A stretch of 25,325 nucleotides of DNA from Halieaceae bacterium (GCA_009886815.1 QXYP01000222.1:1-25325); one strand, 5' to 3'. Positions 7,920-17,008 are shown, numbered from the stretch's first letter. The notes: a model not told the origin generated them from the letters alone. Program-made: numbers and translations.

Positions 7920-9365
7920 ATGGCGACCGATGCCATCGAGACTTTACCGGTAACCTACAACTACAAGGTGGTGCGTCAATTCGCCATTATGACGGTGGTG
8001 TGGGGCATCGTAGGCATGGGCATTGGCGTTTGGATTGCGGCTCAGCTTGCCTGGCCAGCGCTCAACTTCGACCTACCCTGGACCAGCTTCGGCAGGCTGC
8101 GTCCACTGCATACCAACGCAGTGATCTTTGCCTTTGGCGGCTCCGCGCTCTTCGCTACTTCCTATTACGTGGTCCAGCGAACCTGTCAGGCTAGGCTTGT
8201 TTCCGACGGGTTAGCGTCGTTTACCTTCTGGGGCTGGCAGGCTGTCATTGTGGCGGCCGCTATCACTTTGCCCATGGGACTCACCACGTCCAAGGAATAC
8301 GCCGAACTCGAGTGGCCCATTGATATTCTTTTAGCCATTGTTTGGATCGTGTATGCCGTTGTATTTTTCGGCACGATTATGAAACGGCAGGTTGAGCACA
8401 TTTACGTAGCCAACTGGTTTTTTGGCGCTTTCATCGTAACGGTAACTATCCTTCACCTTGTCAACAGTGCAGCACTCCCTGTCAGTATGACCAAATCTTA
8501 TTCGGCTTATGCCGGTGCCGTCGATGCCATGGTGCAGTGGTGGTATGGCCACAATGCCGTGGGATTTTTCCTGACAGCAGGCTTTCTGGGAATGATGTAC
8601 TACTTTGTGCCGAAACAGGCTGAGCGACCGGTTTATTCCTATCGCTTATCCATCGTGCACTTTTGGGCACTGATATCTATTTATATTTGGGCGGGGCCAC
8701 ACCACTTACATTACACGGCACTACCCGACTGGGCACAAAGCCTGGGCATGGTCATGAGCCTCATCTTATTAGCGCCCTCCTGGGGTGGAATGATCAACGG
8801 AATCATGACGCTGTCTGGAGCTTGGGATAAGCTCAAAGACGATCCCATTCTCCGGTTTTTAGTGGTCAGCCTTTCCTTCTATGGCATGTCCACCTTTGAA
8901 GGCCCCATGATGGCGATCAAGACGGTGAACTCCTTGTCACATTACACCGACTGGACCATTGGCCACGTGCACTCGGGGGCGCTGGGCTGGGTGGCTATGA
9001 TCTCCATAGGATCGCTCTATCATCTGATTCCAAAACTCTTTGGCAAGGAGCAAATGCATAGCGTTGCACTGATCAACCTGCATTTCTGGATGTCGACTAT
9101 TGGCACGGTTCTTTACATAGCGTCCATGTGGGTAAACGGCATCATGCAAGGGCTCATGTGGCGCGCTTACAACGAAGACGGCACGCTGACCTACACCTTT
9201 ATCGAGTCTCTAGTTGCGAGTCACCCGGGCTACGTTGTGCGAATGATAGGTGGGCTCATTTTCTTCAGTGGCATGTTGGTCATGGCCTATAACGTTTGGA
9301 TGACCACACGGCGCGATATTAGCGTCACCATTGAAAAATCAGAAGCCGTTGTTGCTACCGTCTAA
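7920..9365 (+). CDS. ccoN: cbb3-type cytochrome c oxidase subunit I
   Basis: Catalytic subunit of the high-affinity cbb3 oxidase in the inner membrane: it reduces O2 to water at a heme b3-CuB site and pumps protons. From the ATG at 7920 it is 481 aa, usual for the family. Ligands seen: His64 ([12 protein letters not shown], low-spin heme b), His211 ([11 protein letters not shown], CuB), His261 and His262 ([15 protein letters not shown], CuB) with the cross-linked Tyr255 six residues earlier, and His349 and His351 (HVHSGALGW, the two hemes). About twelve hydrophobic helices are visible. GAGG at 7907-7910 lies 9 bases before the ATG at 7920; an ATG at 7914 and a TTG at 7905 are also in frame but too close to, or on top of, that site. 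It is the first gene of the cco operon. I see no FNR/Anr box upstream. Confidence 0.97.
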   Translation: MATDAIETLPVTYNYKVVRQFAIMTVVWGIVGMGIGVWIAAQLAWPALNFDLPWTSFGRLRPLHTNAVIFAFGGSALFATSYYVVQRTCQARLVSDGLASFTFWGWQAVIVAAAITLPMGLTTSKEYAELEWPIDILLAIVWIVYAVVFFGTIMKRQVEHIYVANWFFGAFIVTVTILHLVNSAALPVSMTKSYSAYAGAVDAMVQWWYGHNAVGFFLTAGFLGMMYYFVPKQAERPVYSYRLSIVHFWALISIYIWAGPHHLHYTALPDWAQSLGMVMSLILLAPSWGGMINGIMTLSGAWDKLKDDPILRFLVVSLSFYGMSTFEGPMMAIKTVNSLSHYTDWTIGHVHSGALGWVAMISIGSLYHLIPKLFGKEQMHSVALINLHFWMSTIGTVLYIASMWVNGIMQGLMWRAYNEDGTLTYTFIESLVASHPGYVVRMIGGLIFFSGMLVMAYNVWMTTRRDISVTIEKSEAVVATV

Positions 9366-9377
9366 AGGGGAGAACGC

Positions 9378-9986
9378 ATGAAGCATGACAAAATTGAACG
9401 CACTCCCAGTCTGATGATCGCCTTGATCATCGTGGCAATCAGCTTTGGAACGCTGGTAGAACTGGTGCCTCTGGCATTTTCAAAGAGCACCACTATGCCG
9501 GTAGAGGGGCTTGAACCCTACTCTGCATTAGAGCTGGAAGGACGGGATATTTACATCCGCGAAGGCTGCCATACCTGTCATTCACAAATGATACGCCCCC
9601 TGCGCGCCGAAACAGAACGCTATGGGCACTACTCCGTGGCGGGTGAATTCGTCTATGACAGACCCTTTCTATGGGGTTCGAAGCGCACAGGCCCGGACCT
9701 TGCTCGAGTTGGCGCCCGCTACAGCGACGAGTGGCATCGAGCGCATCTATACAACCCCAGAGATGTGATTCCCGAATCCAACATGCCCGCCTTCCCGTGG
9801 CTTTTCAACAACACCATCGACGCAGAAACGACACCCGTGAAACTGGCGACCCTGCGCAAGCTGGGTGTGCCCTACACTGACGCCGATATTGCGGGCGCTG
9901 AAGCTGCCGTTAAGGATGTACGAGAGATTGATGCGTTGATTGCCTACTTACAACAGCTAGGCACACTGATACAGGCGCGACGCTGA
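9378..9986 (+). CDS. ccoO: cbb3-type cytochrome c oxidase subunit II (monoheme cytochrome c)
   Basis: Membrane-anchored c-type cytochrome that passes electrons from CcoP to CcoN. It has 202 aa with one N-terminal anchor (about residues 11-33) and a periplasmic heme domain. The single heme motif CHTCH is at residues 64-68 ([16 protein letters not shown]), and the axial Met is Met136 in [11 protein letters not shown]. The signature [18 protein letters not shown] is also present. A strong GGGGAGA ribosome-binding site at 9367-9373 precedes the ATG, and the gap to ccoN is only 12 bases, consistent with tight co-expression of the core complex. Confidence 0.97.
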   Translation: MKHDKIERTPSLMIALIIVAISFGTLVELVPLAFSKSTTMPVEGLEPYSALELEGRDIYIREGCHTCHSQMIRPLRAETERYGHYSVAGEFVYDRPFLWGSKRTGPDLARVGARYSDEWHRAHLYNPRDVIPESNMPAFPWLFNNTIDAETTPVKLATLRKLGVPYTDADIAGAEAAVKDVREIDALIAYLQQLGTLIQARR

Positions 9987-9987
9987 T

Positions 9988-10167
9988 ATGGATATCAATG
10001 ATTTGCGAGGGCTAAGCACCCTTTTTATGTTGATTACCTTCGTCGGACTTGTTGTCTGGGCTTACGGCCGCAAACAAAAGAAACCTTTTGATGACGCTGC
10101 TAACCTTCCCTTTGCCGATAAGGACCTGGCAGAACGTACGCGCAGCGAGGTCCTAGAACGTGAGTGA
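9988..10167 (+). CDS. ccoQ: cbb3 oxidase subunit IV (CcoQ)
   Basis: Small single-span membrane protein of 59 aa, below common length cut-offs. It starts with MDINDLRGLSTLFMLITF, has one helix at about residues 9-26, and then the basic-aromatic boundary YGRKQKKPFDDAANLPFAD that marks CcoQ/FixQ. Members stabilise the oxidase and the CcoP-CcoNO interaction. The ATG at 9988 follows the ccoO stop by one base. Its end overlaps the GTG start of ccoP by 8 bases, suggesting translational coupling. Its place between ccoO and ccoP is the standard order. Confidence 0.93.
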   Translation: MDINDLRGLSTLFMLITFVGLVVWAYGRKQKKPFDDAANLPFADKDLAERTRSEVLERE

Positions 10168-11068
10168 TTTCTGGAGTGTGTGGATTATCGTTCTGACCAG
10201 CGCACAATTGATCGCTGCTCTTTGGATTCTATTAGGCAATCGTAAAAAACCTGCCCAAGAAATTAAAACAACAGGACATCAATACGATGGGCTCGAAGAG
10301 CTAGACAATCCGCTACCCACTTGGTGGGTCTATCTGTTCATTTCAACGATCGTTTGGTCTGTGGGTTATCTGGTGCTTTACCCCGGCATGGGTAACTACC
10401 CGGGTTTGCTGGGATGGAGCTCGACGGGGCAGTACGATGTTCGAGTGGCCAAAGCTGAAGATCAGTATCGGGCCATGAGGGACCGCTATTTGGCGATGCC
10501 TATTGAAGAAATAGCCTTTGATCCAAAAGTTCGTAAGATGGGGCGACGCCTCTTTGGAAATAACTGTGCGCAATGCCACGGGTCAGATGCCTACGGCGCC
10601 CACGGCTTCCCCAATCTGGCCGATAACGATTGGCTCTATGGTGGCACTCCAGAAGCGATTAAGGCGACTCTAATCCACGGTAGACAGGCTGCTATGCCTG
10701 CCTGGCAAGCCATTCTGGGAGATGCCGGAATCAAGGCAACCACACAGTATGTGCTCTCCCTCAATGCTCGGGAGGCAGACCCCAGTGAAGCCGCGCGTGG
10801 AGCGCAGCATTTTCAAACCTATTGCGCAGCGTGTCATGGAGCAGACGGCAAGGGCAATCAGCTAATGGGCGCTCCCAACCTGACCAATGGTATCTGGCTT
10901 TATGGTGGCACCGCTGACCAGATCGCTCATACGTTGCGTAACGGGCGCAACGGGAAAATGCCCGCGTTTAGCAGCACCTTAACCGAAGACAAGATACACA
11001 TTCTGACTGCTTGGGTTTATGGGCTTAACCGAACTCCGGTTGTTGCCGCGACAGCTGCTAACCTCTAA
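10160..11068 (+). CDS. ccoP: cbb3-type cytochrome c oxidase subunit III (diheme cytochrome c)
   Basis: Diheme c-type cytochrome that accepts electrons from soluble or membrane cytochromes and feeds CcoO. It has 302 aa. Two N-terminal membrane helices are seen (about residues 5-26 and 56-75) separated by the conserved loop DGLEELDNPLPTWW. The first heme motif is CAQCH at 136-140, with Met179 as likely axial ligand (QAAMPAW). The second is CAACH at 222-226, with Met267 (GKMPAF). Both heme domains repeat an N-x-x-WLYGGT-type segment. The GTG start at 10160 lies inside ccoQ and has GAGG (10147-10150) 9 bases upstream. Confidence 0.96.
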   Translation: MSDFWSVWIIVLTSAQLIAALWILLGNRKKPAQEIKTTGHQYDGLEELDNPLPTWWVYLFISTIVWSVGYLVLYPGMGNYPGLLGWSSTGQYDVRVAKAEDQYRAMRDRYLAMPIEEIAFDPKVRKMGRRLFGNNCAQCHGSDAYGAHGFPNLADNDWLYGGTPEAIKATLIHGRQAAMPAWQAILGDAGIKATTQYVLSLNAREADPSEAARGAQHFQTYCAACHGADGKGNQLMGAPNLTNGIWLYGGTADQIAHTLRNGRNGKMPAFSSTLTEDKIHILTAWVYGLNRTPVVAATAANL

Positions 11069-11094
11069 CGCCTAATCGTTGAACATTCCAAACC

Positions 11095-12510
11095 ATGAAT
11101 AGTCAGCACGATCATGTGATTGCCGTTGATGCTGCCGTACCCGCGGAGGTCAGCGAACTCGACAAGCGGCAACGGCGTGAAAAAATTTATACCCGCGCAA
11201 TTGAGGGTTACTTTCAACGTCTGCGGCTGTATACCGGTTGGCCACTGCTACTGGGCTATTTCCTCTTACCATGGCTGAACTTAGACGGTCGACAGGCGGT
11301 ACTGTTTGATCTGCCCGAACGAAAATTCCATATTCTAAGCGTGACGTTCTGGCCTCAAGATCTGGTGCTGCTCGCTTTCATCCTGATCATCGCTGCTTTT
11401 ACTCTGTTTGCTGTAACCGCGCTCTGGGGGCGACTATGGTGTGGCTATACCTGTCCGCAAACCGTTTGGACCGCCATTTTCATGTACATAGAACAACGTT
11501 TTGAGGGCAGTCGTAACCAAAGAATCAAACTAGACCAAGAGCCACTATCGTGGCAGAAATTGCGCAAAAAAACGCTGAAGCACTCCGGGTGGGGTTTTGT
11601 TGCCGCATTGACCGGAGTGACGTTTGTCAGCTATTTCGTTCCTATCCGCCAGTTGCTGCCGGAACTCCTGTCCTTGTCCGCAGACCTGACGGCGATGAGC
11701 TTCGTGCTGCTGTTCACCGTAGCAACGTATCTCAACGCTGGCTATCTGAGGGAGAAGGTCTGCACCGACATGTGTCCCTACGCAAGGTTTCAATCGGTGA
11801 TGTTTGATAAAAACACTTTGGTCGTTACCTACGATACCAAGCGCGGTGAGCCCAGAGGCTCTCGCAAGCGCTTCACCACCAAAGACCCACATCAGGGTGA
11901 CTGCATAGATTGCGAACTCTGCGTTCAGGTATGTCCCACCGGCATTGACATACGAGCAGGGCTACAATACGAGTGCATCGGTTGTGCCTTGTGTATTGAT
12001 GCTTGCGATTCCATTATGGAAAAAATGGGATCACCTAAAGGGTTGGTGAGCTACACCAGTGAAAACGCGTTAGCGGGCCAAAAGAGCACTGGAATCCCGC
12101 TCAAAACTTTGGGTTACATTGCAGCATTGGCTGTCATGTTAGCCCTATTCAGTACAACCCTTCTCACTAGGAGTCTGGTAGAGCTCAGCGTTTCTCGAGA
12201 TCGTGGCCAGCTTTTTTTACCCGCACCCAATGGCCTAATCGATAATGTTTACGAACTCCATCTGACTAATCGCAGCGCGCTAACCGACAGGTATCGTATT
12301 GAGGTAGAAGGAATGACCGAATTCTCGATTCTAGGTGGTGACGCCATCATGATACCTAGCGGCGAATTACTAGAAGTTGGAATTCGCCTAAGGGCTGATC
12401 CCAATAGCCTGCCCTCTTCGGGCACTCAAATTTTATTTCGAGCAGTATCAAACAATGATGAATCGGTAATTGCAGAAGCAGAATCTCGATTTATCCGGCC
12501 AACACTATGA
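11095..12510 (+). CDS. ccoG: Cytochrome c oxidase accessory protein CcoG (polyferredoxin)
   Basis: Inner-membrane iron-sulfur protein of 471 aa needed for cbb3 biogenesis; the Rhodobacter homologue acts as a cupric reductase before copper delivery. Seen: several membrane helices (about 45-60, 85-110, 160-180, 190-210, 340-360), the membrane-linked motif LWCGYTCPQTVWT, and two [4Fe-4S]-type motifs, CIDCELCVQVCP (from about residue 270) and CIGCALCIDACD (from about 294). The C-terminal periplasmic part (about 370-471) fits the Ig-like FixG_C domain. The ATG lies 26 bases after ccoP, with no obvious ribosome-binding site just before it, so expression may depend on coupling. Confidence 0.95.
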   Translation: MNSQHDHVIAVDAAVPAEVSELDKRQRREKIYTRAIEGYFQRLRLYTGWPLLLGYFLLPWLNLDGRQAVLFDLPERKFHILSVTFWPQDLVLLAFILIIAAFTLFAVTALWGRLWCGYTCPQTVWTAIFMYIEQRFEGSRNQRIKLDQEPLSWQKLRKKTLKHSGWGFVAALTGVTFVSYFVPIRQLLPELLSLSADLTAMSFVLLFTVATYLNAGYLREKVCTDMCPYARFQSVMFDKNTLVVTYDTKRGEPRGSRKRFTTKDPHQGDCIDCELCVQVCPTGIDIRAGLQYECIGCALCIDACDSIMEKMGSPKGLVSYTSENALAGQKSTGIPLKTLGYIAALAVMLALFSTTLLTRSLVELSVSRDRGQLFLPAPNGLIDNVYELHLTNRSALTDRYRIEVEGMTEFSILGGDAIMIPSGELLEVGIRLRADPNSLPSSGTQILFRAVSNNDESVIAEAESRFIRPTL

Positions 12511-12525
12511 CAGGTAGAACACCCT

Positions 12526-12969
12526 ATGCTCCCTTGGTATAGACAATTCTGGCCCTGGTTCCTGATTCTCTTACCGGGAACAGCCGTAGTCGCCAGCCTG
12601 TACACGTTAATTATTGCGAACCAATATGCCGATGACCTTGTGGTAGACGATTACTACAAGGAAGGACTAGCGATAAATCGGCAACTCAAACGACAAAATG
12701 AGGCGCGAGTGCTTGAGCTCAAAGCCACATTCACCAGCCAGCAACGGCAGTTGGACATTCAGCTCGAAGGTCCGATTGAGGCCTCTCAACTACGACTTCT
12801 TCTATCTCACGCGATGGAGTCTGATCAGGACTTTGCCGTACCGGTACAGCAAATTGGTCGTGGGCATTACCGAGTTCTATTACCGCAAGTGTTAAAGGGG
12901 CGCTGGCACTGGACGCTTGACGAGGGTGTCAGCAGCCATTGGCGGCTCGATGGCGATCATTTCTTTTGA
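12526..12969 (+). CDS. ccoH: FixH/CcoH-family cbb3 assembly protein
   Basis: Small membrane-anchored protein (147 aa) required for cbb3 oxidase assembly or stability. One N-terminal helix (about residues 9-30, FWPWFLILLPGTAVVASLYT) follows the WYRQFWPWF motif. The conserved VVDDYYKEGLAINRQ segment follows, then a periplasmic beta-rich domain. This is the usual FixH layout. An AGGTAG ribosome-binding site (12512-12517) precedes the ATG. The stop TGA (12967-12969) overlaps the likely TTG start of ccoI. Sequence conservation of this family is low, so the call leans on the motif plus position between ccoG and ccoI. Confidence 0.9.
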   Translation: MLPWYRQFWPWFLILLPGTAVVASLYTLIIANQYADDLVVDDYYKEGLAINRQLKRQNEARVLELKATFTSQQRQLDIQLEGPIEASQLRLLLSHAMESDQDFAVPVQQIGRGHYRVLLPQVLKGRWHWTLDEGVSSHWRLDGDHFF

Positions 12970-15371
12970 ATGTCGAGCCGGCCGCTACACAGTGTTTCCA
13001 TTGCGGGGAAACGCTCCCCACTGACGCAACGCTTTGGGTGCAGGTAGATAATACTGACCGGGCCGTCTGCTGCGTGGGATGCCAAACCGTCGCCAAGCTG
13101 ATTACGGGTTCAGCCATGACGGCTTTCTACCAGCAGCGCACCAACTACCCGCCTACGGCTGACCAACAGGCAACCCAAACTTCTGACTGGTACAACGACA
13201 AAACCTGGTTAGAAACTTTTGCCAAAGTTAATGCAGAGCAACAAGAAATTCCCCTCCTGGTGACCGGCATGAGCTGTGCAGCCTGTGCTTGGATTATTGA
13301 GCGCTTCCTTCGGGAACAGACCGAGGCCCAGTCGATACATGTGCAGCTGACGCTGGGCAAAGTCACCATTCATTTACACCCCGACAGTAACGCCGGCCCC
13401 GTCATTGATGTATTGCAGCGCCTGGGTTACGGCGTGCAACCCTGGCGCGCAGATAGCCGGCTCCAGCAAATGCGTGAGGACTACCGCCGGGATCTGCGCC
13501 GCCTTGGCATTGCCTTCCTAGGTATGATGCAAGTGGGAATGTTTGCAATCGCGCTTCATGCTGGCGCGTTGCAAGGCATAGATACCGACCTCCAACAATT
13601 ATTGCGGCTAATGAGTGCGCCGCTGACGCTCTTCGTCCTGGTCTACAGTGGAAGAGAATTCTTTGAGCGGGCTTGGCAGCACTTAAAGCACCGCACTCTG
13701 ATTATGGATAGTTCCGTAGCGTTGGCGCTCGCACTTGCAACAGCCGCAAGCCTTTGGTCAACCGTGCAAGGTGGTGGCGAGACCTATTACGACTCGGTCA
13801 CGATGTTCGTTTTCTTTTTATTACTGGCCCGGTTTTTAGAAAAAAGGCTTCGCGACAGAGATCTAATTCAGCTGGTACAGCTCGCAGATGAGCTCCCCGA
13901 GTTTGTAGCCGTTTTGAAAGATCAACAGTGGCAGCGCCTTCCCAGGCACCGAGTACGCGCTGGTGAAATCATCAAAGTGGCTACTGGCGAGGCTATCGCT
14001 TTTGACGCGCGCGTCACCTCGGGAACATCCATTATCAATGAATCGGTTTTCACGGGTGAAGCACTTCCCAGGACTGTACTTAAAGACGACGTTGTCTTTG
14101 CCGGCACGGTCAACGAGGGAGCTAGCCTAGAACTGATTGTGGAGCATGATTTTCATGAATCTCGCCTGGCAGCGCTGGCCCAAGATATCGACCAAGCGCG
14201 GCAAGACAAGCCCGTTCACTTACAGCTGATCGATCAATTTGCCGCCCGTTTTATTGGCATTGTGCTCGTCGCTGCTGCCATTACATTTATCGCGTGGTGG
14301 AATATTGAACCGGCCAAGGCATTCTGGGCCAGTATTGCTGTATTGGTGGTGGCCTGCCCCTGTGCGCTATCGCTAGCAACCCCAGCAGCTCTAACCGCAG
14401 GCAATGCCTGGTTAGGTCGACGCGGTGTTCGAGTTCGCAGTGAAACGGGCCTATTGGCCGCAGCCACAGCAAACCACATTATTTTTGATAAGACCGGCAC
14501 ACTCACAGAAACTCGCCTTGTGATCTCAAGCATCTTTACTGCCCATGGTGTTGAGATCGACAGCGCGCTGAATATCGCAGCCGCTTTGCAACAATTCAGT
14601 AGCCATCCCGCCGCCAGGCCTTTCCACGGCATAGACCACAACGCACCTCTGAGAAATGTTGAAATCATTGCCGCACAGGGCGTAGAGGGCTGGGATGGGG
14701 AACGCAATGTAAGGTTGCGTTTGGGCAACCTCAATTTTTGCCGCCAAATTGCGCCAGGACTCCCCGAGAGACCGGATGAAAATCATTACTGGATTGCACT
14801 GGTAGAGGACGGTCGGTGGCTCGCTTGGATTAGCCTTTCGGAAACACTGCGCCCAGGCACAAAGCACTTGGTGAGCGCCCTCAAGAAAGAGCATCTAACC
14901 CTTGAGATATTGTCTGGCGATACAGCGCCACGGGTCCATCAAATCGCTGCTGATTTGGATATGCCTTTTACTGCGGCCCTGCAGCCCCAGAAAAAGCTTG
15001 AGGAACTTAAAAACCGTCAGAACGCAGGCGCCACTGTGATGGCCATTGGTGACGGTCTTAATGACGCACCGCTATTGCGTGCGGCCGATGTTTCAGTTGC
15101 CGTGGCCGGAGCCACTGCATTAGCCCAGGCCCAAGCCGACTTTGTCATTACCGAGGAGAGTATCGATAGGCTATTTATGATTAGAAAGGCCGCCTTTGCC
15201 ACTCGCCGAATCACTCGACAAAATTTAGCCTGGGCTGCCGGTTATAATCTGGTTGGGCTGCCCCTCGCCGCTTTGGGCTATGTACCACCCTGGGCAGCAG
15301 CGCTAGGCATGTCCGCCAGCTCGCTACTGGTGGTTTTGAACTCCTTGCGATTACGCCGACTGAAGGACTGA
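12966..15371 (+). CDS. ccoI: Copper-transporting P1B-type ATPase CcoI (FixI/CopA2)
   Basis: P-type ATPase that exports Cu(I) across the inner membrane for insertion into cbb3 oxidase. Seen in order: N-terminal Cys-rich module (CFHCGETLP from residue 10 and CCVGCQTV) typical of FixI; HMA domain with GMSCAACAW (about 102-110); membrane helices; actuator TGE in VFTGEALP; CPC metal site in VACPCALSLATP (about 463); phosphorylation motif DKTGTLTE (about 508); the SSHPAARP HP motif; and GDGLNDAPLL (about 694). The product is 801 aa from the TTG at 12966, which shares TTGA with the ccoH stop. A TTG at 12939 is also in frame and would add 9 residues; no ATG precedes the first conserved Cys. Start confidence is moderate; function is strong. 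Confidence 0.94.
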   Translation: MNVEPAATQCFHCGETLPTDATLWVQVDNTDRAVCCVGCQTVAKLITGSAMTAFYQQRTNYPPTADQQATQTSDWYNDKTWLETFAKVNAEQQEIPLLVTGMSCAACAWIIERFLREQTEAQSIHVQLTLGKVTIHLHPDSNAGPVIDVLQRLGYGVQPWRADSRLQQMREDYRRDLRRLGIAFLGMMQVGMFAIALHAGALQGIDTDLQQLLRLMSAPLTLFVLVYSGREFFERAWQHLKHRTLIMDSSVALALALATAASLWSTVQGGGETYYDSVTMFVFFLLLARFLEKRLRDRDLIQLVQLADELPEFVAVLKDQQWQRLPRHRVRAGEIIKVATGEAIAFDARVTSGTSIINESVFTGEALPRTVLKDDVVFAGTVNEGASLELIVEHDFHESRLAALAQDIDQARQDKPVHLQLIDQFAARFIGIVLVAAAITFIAWWNIEPAKAFWASIAVLVVACPCALSLATPAALTAGNAWLGRRGVRVRSETGLLAAATANHIIFDKTGTLTETRLVISSIFTAHGVEIDSALNIAAALQQFSSHPAARPFHGIDHNAPLRNVEIIAAQGVEGWDGERNVRLRLGNLNFCRQIAPGLPERPDENHYWIALVEDGRWLAWISLSETLRPGTKHLVSALKKEHLTLEILSGDTAPRVHQIAADLDMPFTAALQPQKKLEELKNRQNAGATVMAIGDGLNDAPLLRAADVSVAVAGATALAQAQADFVITEESIDRLFMIRKAAFATRRITRQNLAWAAGYNLVGLPLAALGYVPPWAAALGMSASSLLVVLNSLRLRRLKD

Positions 15372-15375
15372 TACA

Positions 15376-15555
15376 TTGGAAAGCCTTTATTTACTGATTC
15401 CCATTGCGCTAATTTTCATCATCATTGTGGCCGCATTGCTGATTTGGTCTATTAACCGAGGGCAATATGACGATCTCGACAACGACGCTTGGCGTGCATT
15501 AAATGATGACCTGAGCAGCAAATCAGCACCCAAGGGCGACAATGACCGGAACTGA
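15376..15555 (+). CDS. ccoS: cbb3-type oxidase assembly protein CcoS
   Basis: Very small membrane protein of 59 aa, below common length cut-offs, needed for cofactor insertion into cbb3 oxidase. One hydrophobic helix (about residues 4-24) is followed by SINRGQYDDLDNDAWRALND, which matches the CcoS signature of a membrane edge followed by GQ(F/Y)DDL. The start is TTG at 15376 with an excellent AAGGA ribosome-binding site (15363-15367) 8 bases upstream. It begins 5 bases after ccoI ends and overlaps the next gene by 14 bases. Confidence 0.92.
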   Translation: MESLYLLIPIALIFIIIVAALLIWSINRGQYDDLDNDAWRALNDDLSSKSAPKGDNDRN

Positions 15556-16306
15556 AGCAACCAGCGCCCTACTCCTTGGGCTCGCAGGGGCGGGTCACTG
15601 TATGGGAATGTGTGGTGGGTTGGCGCTGGCCTTTCGTGCTCCCGAGGGCAGCCGATGGAGCTTTCCCGTGGCCTATCATGGGGGGCGCTTGTTAGGCTAC
15701 GCGTCGATAGGCGGCTTTATTGGCTCGGTTGCACTCTTTCTGCCCATTACCCACTGGACGTTCTATTTACGCGTCCTTGCCGCACTGCTTTTGATCGCTG
15801 TCGGCTTGCACACCCTAAAACTCTGGACCGGCATTACAGCACTAGAGCGGCTCGGTGGCGGTCTTTGGCGCGCTATAAACCCTGTGGTGAGCGCCTTTAT
15901 GCCCCCAAAACATTGGGGGCATGCCATGACAATGGGCGCGCTCTGGGGATTTATGCCCTGCGGGCTGGTTTACAGTGCGCTTGCCTGGAGCGCAGCGACC
16001 GCGACCGGACCTTTCGAGGGTGCTTTTCTCATGGGGTTATTTGGCGCGGGGACGCTACCCGCCATGCTGGGCACGACGTTAGCGGGTCAGCAGGCCTTGC
16101 GGGTCATGCGTCATACCGGCTTTCGGAGCCTAATGGGGGTCACCCTAATCATGATGGGCCTCTGGAGCCTGTGGCTCGCAACACCCTTGTCCGGGCATGA
16201 ACACAGATCGGTGCCACACAACCCCCATCAAGAACTGAAACCGCAACACACGGACCCGAGCGATCGTCATCACGCTTCAACGCGTATTGGCGGTGCCCTA
16301 TGGTAG
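15542..16306 (+). CDS. SafE/DsbD_2-family membrane protein linked to ccoS, with His-rich tail
   Basis: Polytopic inner-membrane protein of 254 aa with about six helices, of the family often annotated sulfite exporter TauE/SafE or DsbD_2-like (PF13386) and commonly found after ccoS. Two Cys-containing motifs characteristic of the family are present: GAGHCMGMCGG (from about residue 16) and FMPCGLVYSAL (around residue 140). They could bind copper or take part in thiol chemistry, which is inference. The last 35 or so residues (from GHEHRSVPHNPH on) leave the membrane and carry seven His in 26 residues. The ATG at 15542 has AAGGG (15532-15536). The overlap with ccoS and position in the cluster argue for a role in cbb3 copper supply rather than sulfite export. 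It is not homologous at motif level to the TSUP gene at 17926. Confidence 0.85.
   Translation: MTGTEATSALLLGLAGAGHCMGMCGGLALAFRAPEGSRWSFPVAYHGGRLLGYASIGGFIGSVALFLPITHWTFYLRVLAALLLIAVGLHTLKLWTGITALERLGGGLWRAINPVVSAFMPPKHWGHAMTMGALWGFMPCGLVYSALAWSAATATGPFEGAFLMGLFGAGTLPAMLGTTLAGQQALRVMRHTGFRSLMGVTLIMMGLWSLWLATPLSGHEHRSVPHNPHQELKPQHTDPSDRHHASTRIGGALW
15901..15920. repeat. Perfect intragenic hairpin within the SafE-like gene
   Basis: GCCCCCAA, a 4-base loop AACA and TTGGGGGC form a perfect 8-bp stem, six of the eight pairs being G-C. It codes for part of the loop MPPKHWG. No T-run follows on the plus strand, so it does not look like an intrinsic terminator. Confidence 0.7.
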
Positions 16307-16965
16307 GTGCCGCCCCGACAATGACAGACAGCTCAGAAGTTACGGGGGCAGTAATTCTTGCTGCTGGTGCAGGCAGTCGACTGGGGCACCGCCCCAAATG
16401 CCTGCTAGAACTCGACGGGCTTTCGCTTATCCATCGGCAAATTCAGGCCATTAGTGCGCTTGGAAACATGGAAATTGTCGTTGTTCTGGGGCATCACGGC
16501 CACCTCATTACCCCCATGCTGGAGGAGCAGCCTGTCATCACCGTACACCAACCTGAAGACCAACACCGTCAGTCAGACTCAGTGCACTTGGGGGTTGCGA
16601 CCCTTGCACCGAACGTACAAAACGTACTCGTCTGCCCTTCAGACCTACCCTTGCTCGATGCCGAGGATTATCGAGCTGTACTGAATATGTTTTTTAAGCG
16701 CGGCCCTTCCGCTCACTTTGTCGGACCAGAGGTGGGGGGTATACCGGGCCACCCCGTTGTTTTTGACTCGCAGATAATCGATCAAATAGCCTCAGGGGAC
16801 AAAACTTTCGGCTCCGGCGCTTGGCGCACAGCCAACCGATCACACACCTTGCGGTGGCAAACCAAAAATGACCACTATATTCGTGATATTGACAGTGAAG
16901 ACGACCGTCACCAGTTCGAACTCGAGACACAGCGCCAACTGCAATGGCCTAAGGGCTTGGTTTAA
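16300..16965 (+). CDS. MobA/MocA-like nucleotidyltransferase
   Basis: Soluble NTP transferase (221 aa) of the molybdenum-cofactor nucleotidyltransferase group (NTP_transf_3). Seen: the N-terminal nucleotide-binding signature VILAAGAGSRLGHRPKCLLE (about residues 18-37), CPSDLPLLDAEDY (metal-binding Asp region, about 109-121), GIPGHPVVFDSQ, and the DIDSEDD C-terminal motif, which resembles the DIDTPED of MocA-type cytidylyltransferases. A CTP:molybdopterin cytidylyltransferase or a related sugar/cofactor nucleotidyltransferase is likely; the exact substrate cannot be told. The ATG at 16300 overlaps the previous stop by 7 bases (ATGGTAG); a second ATG at 16321 is an alternative start. No xanthine dehydrogenase or other molybdoenzyme gene is nearby. 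It occupies the place where hemN or fnr/anr often follows ccoS in relatives. Confidence 0.82.
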   Translation: MVGAAPTMTDSSEVTGAVILAAGAGSRLGHRPKCLLELDGLSLIHRQIQAISALGNMEIVVVLGHHGHLITPMLEEQPVITVHQPEDQHRQSDSVHLGVATLAPNVQNVLVCPSDLPLLDAEDYRAVLNMFFKRGPSAHFVGPEVGGIPGHPVVFDSQIIDQIASGDKTFGSGAWRTANRSHTLRWQTKNDHYIRDIDSEDDRHQFELETQRQLQWPKGLV

Positions 16966-17008
16966 AACCTGGGGTTAGCCGCATTAAACCTCGACCTCCT
17001 GTCCCCCA

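Noticed and set aside
16959..16990. Inverted repeat GGTTTAA ... TTAAACC between the nucleotidyltransferase gene and the rarD-like gene as a bidirectional terminator
   Set aside because: Seven A/T-rich pairs across an 18-base loop with no T-run; too weak to call.
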